Assembly: GCA_016806645.1 (NCBI GenBank)
Contig: JACSYO010001640.1
Span: forward strand, 543,001-607,000
Length of the DNA: 64,000 nt
Source of the DNA: Ophiodon elongatus
Lineage: Eukaryota > Chordata > Actinopteri > Perciformes > Hexagrammidae
Direction: 5' to 3'
A program made the position numbers and the translations under genes. This document shows positions 55,405 through 64,000 of this stretch, in pieces (the stretch's first letter is position 1; each line of letters starts with the position of its first letter). A model generated the notes under the pieces. That model saw nothing but the letters and a program-made list of their open reading frames with translations, had not been told where the DNA came from and made no database searches.

Positions 55405-55620
55405 ATGAGAGTGCCTCATTTGAGCAATATTGTATATAACGAAATATGCAAGAAAAAACAAACCCCAACAGCATGCTTGATGAAATTACAGACAAAAAAA
55501 AAGGTCTCTGATGAATTGGCACTTAATTACTGCTTGATTAGCATAATTATGCATGTTAATAGCATCTCAAATGAATTGCAGTTGTCAGGAGGGAGGAAGC
55601 ATCTGTAGTGGTGGCAGCCT
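55405..55620. promoter_or_regulatory. Putative conserved non-coding element
   Basis: Dense TAAT/ATTA and octamer-like motifs: TTAATTACTGCTTGATTAGC, ATAATTATGCATGTTAAT, CAAATGAATTGCAG. No coding potential. It has the texture of vertebrate developmental enhancers; conservation is not tested. Confidence 0.35.
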
Positions 55621-57129
55621 GATACATATTTTCTCCTATCCAACAGCGTTGTCTAACTCTTCCCCTTAAGTGTTCACCATTAATCACAACACACTCCTTT
55701 TCCTTTGGAGTGAAATTTGGCATTTTGGGATAATTGCGCTATTATGGTGTGCTTGTCACATCTGTAATAGGAGGCTAACGAGCCCCCTTGTGTGCTAGCA
55801 TTCAGAGATGATGGCAGAGCATGGGCACTGAGTGGCATGGCAGGTTATGGCTCACTCATGCTGAGATATATGATCATATTATTTTAGCTATTACTGTATA
55901 TCATTATCCTAACATTTTAAATATGGGCTTGATTTACACTACCGGTCTGATGTGGACTGATATAGACTGACATTTAAGTGTATATGACACGTCAGATTTT
56001 ATTGTCCACAGAAAAACACAACATATAACTTTTTCTAATACCATACACAAGACTCTATTAAATTCTGATACAATTTCACTGGCCAATGTCCAAACTGAAT
56101 TTAAACACCCTGATTGAATTTCAACTCCATACACAAGTAAGGCATCCACAGTCATCTCAACTGGCAGCGGGTAGAGAAAACAAATAGCCTGCTTTTTTTG
56201 CTTTGCCACAAACACCAACAGAATTAGCCATGTGCCGTAATCCTGCAATGCATTTCACTAGATATGAAACCGTCTGCTCCTGCATTTAAAAGTACACACA
56301 AAGAGAAACGTTTGTACTACAACAATCTATACAGATACGTTTAATAAATTCTACTTAAGTGTTTGTCTTGTAACTTTAAAAGTATAATCTAAAGTATATT
56401 TAGGGTTGGGGTTACTGTATAGTACTGCACCATTATCTAAATACAGCAACCTGCTACAGACCGACAGACTTTACTTGTCTAAATAACCTTTAGGCTGTGA
56501 ATTTGAATCCGTTATCCTGCAAGAATCAATGGTGTGATGGATTGTATTGATAGCCCTCTCTGTGGCTTGCATCACAAATTCCAAAGATGAAACAACCAAT
56601 TTCATGGTAAACATCTCCTCTCACTGCGACTTCATCGGGCTCCTTATTATTGGCAGACATGAAGAGGAGTGGAGAGAGACGGGGATAAGGGAAGTCTCAA
56701 GGTTGCAGGTGGCAGCCAGGAGCACTTATGGATTGAGGCAAAGGGCACGGTCTGAGATGAGCTCTGACTGCTTCATTGGGAATTCTCCTCATGAGAATAT
56801 CACATTTGTAATCATCTTTAATCACTTTTTATTTCAAAGTGTGTCACAGACAAGAGTTTGTGAGATATTGAAATTGGTAAATTGTTATCAAAGAGCTTAA
56901 CGTTTGTGAATCAATGGCACACTTCAAGATATATTTTGTCTTCTGTAAATAAATATATTTATCCAAACATAAAAAAATGTACTTATTTTTAACTTGAACT
57001 CTTTATAAAGGGCCAGGCATTAGGTGTTATCTGTGTCTAAACACAGCCTAGTCATTGGCCTGTGTGACAGGAAGTGCTGTATTGGATATTAACTCACTGA
57101 CGCCGGGTGGTCTGTCATTCCTACAGACA

Positions 57130-57370
57130 GCCTCTTAATGCCCTAATGGCTCATTTACATTATTGATGAGCCAACCCTGGGTCACCTCAAACACAGACTA
57201 TTTAAAGGAAATAATTTTATGCAAACTACATATTGATGCACTAATGATCAATTGGCCCTTGTTTTGTGTGTTAATAATATGCAACTGTTGCAGTGTGATG
57301 TACATCTTCAATTAGAGTGTTACCCTGTCTGCTGGCTGACTCAAACAAGTGGTGCAACTGCATCATTTGT
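57130..57370. promoter_or_regulatory. Putative conserved non-coding element
   Basis: CTCATTTACATTATTGATGA, ATTTTATGCAAACTACATAT (an octamer-like ATGCAAA) and CACTAATGATCAATTGGCCC, balanced composition and no simple repeats. Inference from texture only. Confidence 0.3.
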
Positions 57371-60009
57371 TCTGCTGACTGATGGCAGAAATGAAGAAGT
57401 GATTTCAACTCTACAACTTTAGTCAAGTAAGGAAATTAAATAGACATGAATGTGATAAACCTAAGATACCTCTCTCCTTTCTCCTTTTTTACTTACCCCC
57501 GCTCTCCATCTACCAATCTGTCCATCCCATCCTGGTTCATCCTGTCCAACGAACAAAAGTAGAGTTAAACTGAATTTCACTGAAGTCCTCCACAGATTCT
57601 TGAATACATCATTTATCTCATCAGATAAGGAGCCGTCATTCACGATTGAAGAATGTGCTTCAAGCTAAATTGTTGGCTCCAGGACGACATCTGCATTTGC
57701 TCTCATCTTTGACTGTCTAACTATCTAACTTTGGTCTTATTCTGTAAGGGATCGCAGTGTGGTCGTCTTCACAACTCCATGGTTGTAGAACTGAATGGTA
57801 TTACATATTGCAAAATGTTTATTAGTTACCAATTTCCTTGTAATTGTTGAGATATAAGATAACAATACATTAAATTATAGTTTGTCATTAAAGGAAGAAA
57901 TCTCTTGCCATTTTCTTCATGAACATAGTGTTTGTTTGTTTGCCTCTGTATATGTATCTTTTCTCAAGAGTCCAAACCAGTTGACATTTCATTATGTTTA
58001 GTCATTCTTACTTAAAGACATTTTAGATTTCTTCAGAAAGGTCAAAGAAGATAAATCTACGTATCTGAATGTTCAACTGCCTCAACTGCTCTCTAGGGAC
58101 ATCTCTTTTCTCCAAAATACTATAATCAATATTGTGATCAATTACATTTGTTGTTCACACAGTGATGCAAATGGGGTCTGCCAGGGCTGTTATTGTGTCC
58201 CTGACAAATTGGGGACACTGTTTGCATGCAAGGAGAATGCCTGTCTCCCATAGAATAGCACATAGCACAGAGTGACACAGAGGATTTGTCTTTCTGATTG
58301 ATCGGTGTCATGCGTAAATGCTTATCAATCTCTTGACTTCTAAGAGCCATTCCTGAAAGAATCAACCCCTCATAGACCCACTGTTTGGAGCATCAAGCTA
58401 GTGCTGTTCACTTCAACACTGCTACTTTTGCAGAGAGTCTGTGGCAGAAAGATTGATTATTATTCCCTATATGGACTGTGAGTAGACGCTGGGGAAATGC
58501 TTGTCAGTGTATCATCATTTATATCTATGACCTACAAGGTATATGGATGTCACCACTTCCCATTCAATCAAAGATAGATGACCAATATAAATCATTTAAG
58601 ACTCTGAATACATCTACAGTACATGGCTTACTGTTCCTCAACATAGTAATAGATTATTTCCTTTTGTCTAGAAAGTATATTGAATGCATCTTTCACTCCG
58701 TATTTCCCTGAAGAGATGCACACACATAGTGAGCTGAAATTTTTCCAACTTGTGGTTAATTAATGTCCCCTTCAGAGGTCAGCCCCAAATGCCCCTTTGC
58801 CCCTTTGCTTTACTGACGAGACATCTATGGCAGTGACTGCCTCTCTAAATTAAGAATCCCATAAAACAGCTCCACTTTCAGAATCTCAATCATAGGGTGA
58901 GGACCCATCACCACCCCTTAGGGCCCCTCGTAGCCCACTGAGCCCCTTTCAAAATGAATTACCACCATCTCCACTAGTGCCCACAGATCCCGGTCAGATT
59001 GATGGCCAAGAATAAAATGTCCCTCTTCACTTTTGGCCCTTCCACATATATCTGCCAGAAAGCCCATCGTTTATCAAGCCCAATACTAGTTAGAAGTATG
59101 CTGACTGCTACCATTAGCATAACATATAATAATGTAAAATGGTTTAAAGGGGGGCTCTCTGGGTCTCAGAGCCAGCTGTCAGGGGCATAGATTTAGACCT
59201 AGTTGAGGGTAATTTGGAAGGGATAACACCAGAATTTCCTTGGAACACTATCTGGTGTTTGTATAATACCTGCAGTTACAGAAAGATGAGGTATACAAAG
59301 CATACCATCATATTTTTCTTTCATTTATCGATTACTTTGATTGTTATTATTCACTCATGATTAAACTGCATATATGTATCGCCTTTATCCAAAGAGCTTC
59401 ACAATTCTACAATATGACACATGGACAGTAAAAACTAGGTATTGAATAACCATCCTGCAATTAATGGTTGGCCCGCTCTACCCACTAACCATACAAGTAA
59501 AACACATGTCAAATTGTCCCTATACCATATGTCCAATTATCAGTTAGCTCGCACATCTTTCTCACAAGTTTTTAGCAGGGTAAAAAAGAAGGTTAACACA
59601 GGTCAGGGTGAAAACAAAATGAGGAGGCCAAAGTTTCAAGAGTTTAAAATGATGACTGGAAAGTAAGGAAGTGAGGTAAGAAGTTGAACACAAAATGGAG
59701 ATTGGTGGCAAGATGTGACGTCAAAATGAATACAACCGAAGAAAGCAAAGTGACAGAGGTTGTGACTGTGTGCCAGATGACAAAGTGTCACTCACACACA
59801 GTGAAAGGAAGTCAGAGTAGAAACATCTCCAATGCCCGTCTGCAAATCAAAGAGTGTTTCTTAGGTGTGAGACAGCTGTTGTCACAACTCAGGACCAGTG
59901 CTGCTGTGTTGGTTACCCTTGGAAGGAATCCGTAGCCCAAAACATGTTTAACCATCAGCTTTTGCTTTTTGAGAAGCACAACTTTGTACACCAGTATGTT
60001 TCTGTGTGT

Positions 60010-60031
60010 GGGGTGTGTGTGTGTGTGTGAG
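60010..60031. repeat. (GT)n microsatellite
   Basis: About nine GT units followed by a short GA-rich stretch. Confidence 0.9.
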
Positions 60032-60539
60032 AGAAAGATAATAGAGAGAATAGAGAGAGACTTTAAGTCTTCCCGCTAAAAATAAAAAGCAGACTAAAAT
60101 TTGTTGTTGACAAATGTGTTGAACACATCTTTGATATTAAAAAGTGCTTAAAATTATGTCCATAGATGACAAAAGAGTGGAAGATATATTTGATTTTTGT
60201 GTCTTTTCAGAATAACGATCTTGGTTTGGTACCCTCTTCTAATGTATATATATCCTGTTGTCATCTGTATGTGAGACAAAAAATCGCAAGAGCTGGACCA
60301 AGGGGAACTGTGCCACAATAATTTGAAGAAATAAATGATCAAAATTCAACTAAAACATGACACAACCGGCATCGAAGACTGGAACAGACCAGAAACTGAA
60401 AAGACACATAGAAAGGAATTTATTTCCATGGTATGTGTGTGATTTGTCCCCTGGGCGCACAGTGCGTTTAAAAGTGAAGCCAAGGGGTCGTTTGTATGTA
60501 ACCAGTTAGGAGTGAGAACGTGTTGCCCCTGTTGTGGAA

Positions 60540-61000
60540 CAATGCTGCCTTCCCTCCCTCACTTTGAAAGCTTTGAAAAAAAAAATAATTAGGAAAGGAA
60601 ACAATGGTGTCCATAATGTTTTGATATGCAAAGACGTAGTGTAGATATTCTGATGGATCTGATGCAAACAGCAGCCAAGCATTCTGCCTGCCTGGCAGAT
60701 GACAGAGGAGAAAAGGGACTCCATATAAATGGGAAATTAGCAGGGAGCGTCGTCAAAAGTAATTAACTCCCCTCCTTACCACTGTCCATTAGCCCTGACA
60801 TGATGACACGGGAGGAAAAAACATCCATGTCAACTCTGGCAGCCGCCCGCGCTGATCAGATAAACATTTTTTTGTTTTGTTTTGACGCCTGATTACAAAA
60901 TGATTAGCCAGCGTGCCTGTCTCCTCCTTACCCTTCACCTCCCCTGTGGCTTGATTGACAGGCGAGGTGATATGCTGTTGGGTCTGTGTAAGCTGTCTAC
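60540..61000. promoter_or_regulatory. Putative conserved non-coding element
   Basis: Higher-complexity, GC-richer block in an AT-rich desert with CATATAAATGGGAAATTAGC, AAAGTAATTAACTCCCCTCC, TGATCAGATAAACA (GATA and forkhead-like) and GGCTTGATTGACAGGCGAGG. Both strands have stops in all frames within short distance. Confidence 0.38.
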
Positions 61001-61859
61001 CACCCTTTCTGCCACAAACACACACACTTGCTCTTTGTTGGTTAACGTGCTCACGCAGTTATATGTAAGTATTTATATAACTAATAACAGGTGTCACATA
61101 CCAAGAACAATGCTGTACAGGGTATGCTTTCCTAAGTGTTATTATTATCTTTCTTATGGTAAAAAGAAAATAAATGTGAAAATATAGATACAAATGTGTT
61201 GTGTGAAATAAATCACTTGCTGAATCATTGCTATCTGTGCAGGTCCTGTTCACCTCTATACTACAACCAATGGCAATTTTTAAAGACAATGTAATAATGG
61301 TAATAATGGTTTATACCCACTCATGTCATATTACTCGGTGACTCTTGTAAAGTTTTGCAGTTGCGACTACAGTAGATGTCATTCATTCAAGCTGCAACAC
61401 CTAACTGTATGGGCTGCGGTTGCATGATTTGGGGAAGGGCCTATATAAGATAATACAAAATTGTATGTGTAGTGTTTCCAATATGAGTATGTGCAGCAAT
61501 TCAGTGGTATCTAGTTGTAGTGAAAAATGTATGTGGAGTTCAGTTGTCTAATATAGGGTGGTTTAGTTTAATACTGTCTGTCTGAATACAGTACTTAAGT
61601 ATAAAATATAATTGTGTACACTTCTATTCCCCTGGTTGTTTACCAGGTTATACTACTGTCATATCCCTGTGGTTGATCATTTACCAGCATCTCATGTTCG
61701 ACACCAGCTTTATACAGCTTTAGATAAGCCACAGATAGCTTCTTGGTAGAAAAGTGTCATAGAGTACAGTCATGTATACTATAGTAACATGCTGTACATT
61801 GGCCCTGCGTATTTTTACGAGCATATGAGAGTTATGTTTAATCTTGTGATTACCTTCTT

Positions 61860-62130
61860 AAATAAGTGTTCATTCTATTTTGGACAGGATTTACTATCCA
61901 ATGGCTGATGTGAAGCAGATTTAAAGAAAGTATTTGGTTTTGATCGCTGATGAAATAATGGATAATGAGCAAATGATTACTGGTTTAGATAAGAGCAGAA
62001 TCGAGCACAGGATGCCCTTGCGTTTGTTTCAGTAGCAGTAGGAATGTTCATTGATCACCCACGAGGCTGAAGGAGCTCATATTTTGATAAGGATGTGATA
62101 AAAGCATGATAAGGACAGTATCTTAAATCT
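61860..62130. promoter_or_regulatory. Putative conserved non-coding element
   Basis: ACTATCCAATGGCTGATGTG (CCAAT-like), GATCGCTGATGAAATAATGG, GATAAGGATGTGATAA. Non-coding and repeat-free; inferred from style alone. Confidence 0.28.
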
Positions 62131-64000
62131 CTGGTTGTATTGATTTACTGCCAGTGTTCGTACAAATGGCATACCACCCCTCTTTCCTTCCTTGGATAAG
62201 GAGATACATATAAAATATGTTCAGTATATTTATCTGATAAGACAAGCCAAATATTTAAACTTGTAGACATAATGTAATTTGTAGATATTTTCAGCCTTTT
62301 CAATGTGTTAAAATTTTAGGACCAAAATAAAAACACATTATTTTTGTTTCTTGCCAAATATGTAATCTCTCGATTTACAGAAGAATGCATGCAAGACTGA
62401 TATCGAACACTCCAAGTTTCATACAAATTTATTTATGCAGTATGCAGTTTATTGTACACCTGATAAGTGTCACTTAATATAAAACAAAACTAGCTGTTCA
62501 ACGATAAAGTCAGGGGGACATCTGCCTCTTTCTGCAATGCTATGAATTTCTATCTTCATTTTTCCTCAATTAAAGTAATAAAAGGGAATGTTTCGACTTT
62601 GGATCTAATTTACAGACACTGTATCCTCATGGATTGCTTCCAGGGATTATTGACAGGATAGTATTACGGTGCAGGATAGTATTATGGTGCCATAATAGTT
62701 ACCGATTGCTGTAAAATCATTCTATTCATATATTAAAGTCAGTCAGTTTAAAACCAGCTAAAGAAAGTTCACTCTAGCTTGAATAAACCTTTGTTTTCAT
62801 TCACATACCGCATCACAAATAGTAAAGAATCAAATAGTAAAGTTGATATTTGTAGTTAAAATGGCACACTGTGTACTAAATACTGTAAGTGGTAATGTCC
62901 ACCAGAATAAAGTAGATAAATATGGTATGAATATCACAAATGTAAAGTTTTAAATGTCCATTGATAAAGCCTGATAAGTGTCTCTCTCCACAAGAAACAA
63001 GTGAAAGAAATGTGGTTTCCTTTCCCTAACGTCATCGAACTATCATACGTGACAACTGTTGTGCAATCAGACAGATGTTTATGCTCTTTAAGCCCTAGCC
63101 TGTGACAGAATCATGTGCTCCAGCACATGGTGGTGTGCCTTGACCTTTGATCTCTGGGTGGCTCTGGAACAGCGATCACATTTTGAAGCACGCTCTTGGC
63201 TCTCTCCTGCTAAAAAAAATAATTAACCAAGTTAGAGCTGTCCCTAGATAGAAAATGAATGGAAACGTAATAAAGTTTGTTACTGTATGAATGTATAATG
63301 TTGTTTGCCCAGGTAACACACACAACTAAATGCTTTTTGGGTTTCTCAATGCTAACTGATTTTGTGAATCCCTTGAATTTGAAATAAGACAACGTTTTGC
63401 TATCGAAGAAGCAAAGTGATTTGCTTACACGTTGTTGTGGTCACCTCACAATGTAACAAAGATAAATGAAGCTGTTAGCTGTGTGAAGATGATGATGTGC
63501 TTTGTGAAAATATTTGAACTGGCTACCAACATTGTTACGTAGAATGCATGTTACTATACTCATTTACTGTGGCAAGGATGATATTGACCTCTTTGGTGTT
63601 CTGGTAATGTACAGAACAAGTCAGGACTTCTTTGTGGTAGTAGGTTAAAAAAGAAATATAAGGAGTTGGATATATATTCTTACACACAATTTATGAGGCT
63701 TCTGCTTCGGAGACTCTGTGAAATCGTCACTATGCATGTTGAAATGTGATGAAGTCATAGCTTGGTTCAAGACCTTCCATTATGCTATAACAGAGACTGG
63801 ATGCTTGGCTGATTATAAATCACCTTGGAAACACACGGTGATGCAAAATCCATAATGTGAACATCATGCTTGGAACCATATTTAAGCATTCAGGAGCATT
63901 GCTACAATTGCCTGTTAGCATGCATTTTGCATTTATTTACCAATTAAAAATGCATTTGGTATGGATTTGAAAGTACTATGCAAAGCTGCAGTGCTCCTGT
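62131..64000. other. Gene-free 3' end of window
   Basis: No exon or named repeat recognised. 63060-63200 contains TGACCTTTGATCTCTGG, resembling a nuclear-receptor half-site next to a TCF site. 63780-63960 also has enhancer-like texture. Confidence 0.55.

Noticed and set aside
1..64000. CRISPR arrays, phage, toxin-antitoxin or other prokaryotic systems
   Set aside because: Intron-exon structure, SINEs, MITEs and the two vertebrate genes show this is fish nuclear DNA; no spaced direct repeats of CRISPR type were seen.

Overview
The window is a piece of vertebrate nuclear genome, almost certainly from a teleost and probably a percomorph. It has short GT-AG-spliced exons in long AT-rich introns, dinucleotide microsatellites, tRNA-derived SINEs, hAT-type MITEs, a LINE reverse-transcriptase relic and several repeat families that I recognise from percomorph genomes. 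I see no prokaryotic, viral or CRISPR content.

Two genes account for the coding sequence, both on the + strand. The first is synaptotagmin-9 (syt9), with seven coding exons between 2011 and 20984. The exons join in frame to 563 codons: an N-terminal cysteine-bearing luminal segment, one transmembrane helix, a Pro/Val-rich linker, C2A, C2B and a short C-terminal tail exon. The second is liprin-beta-2 (ppfibp2), with 23 coding exons between 27898 and 47757. These join in frame to 980 codons: a coiled-coil N-terminal half, a Ser-rich middle and three SAM domains. All splice phases close in both models. SYT9 and PPFIBP2 are also close neighbours on human 11p15.4, so the pair is conserved synteny. 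The human gene between them (OLFML1) is not visible here.

Region by region: 1-210 holds a decayed LINE fragment. About 1430-2010 is the GC-richer syt9 promoter and 5' UTR. Intron 1 (2159-11635) carries composite teleost repeats, a hAT MITE with intact target-site duplication and two copies of one tRNA-derived SINE. Intron 3 (13152-18687) has another repeat and a CA-rich minisatellite. 21545-27897 is intergenic with no recognised gene. The ppfibp2 introns contain two candidate alternative first exons (near 30125 and 35368), a second hAT-like MITE, a compositionally distinct block (31.9-32.8 kb) and a perfect 18-bp inverted repeat upstream of a symmetric cassette-like exon. From 48.8 kb to the end there is no gene. 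That stretch holds repeat relics and several blocks whose texture resembles conserved non-coding (enhancer) elements.

Both products act in secretion: Syt9 is a Ca2+ sensor on secretory vesicles, and liprin-beta proteins partner the liprin-alpha/LAR scaffold at active zones and adhesion sites. I found no undescribed system. The best leads are the candidate alternative ppfibp2 starts, its large cassette-like exon with a nearby hairpin, the hidden syt9 tail exon and the putative regulatory blocks at the 3' end.
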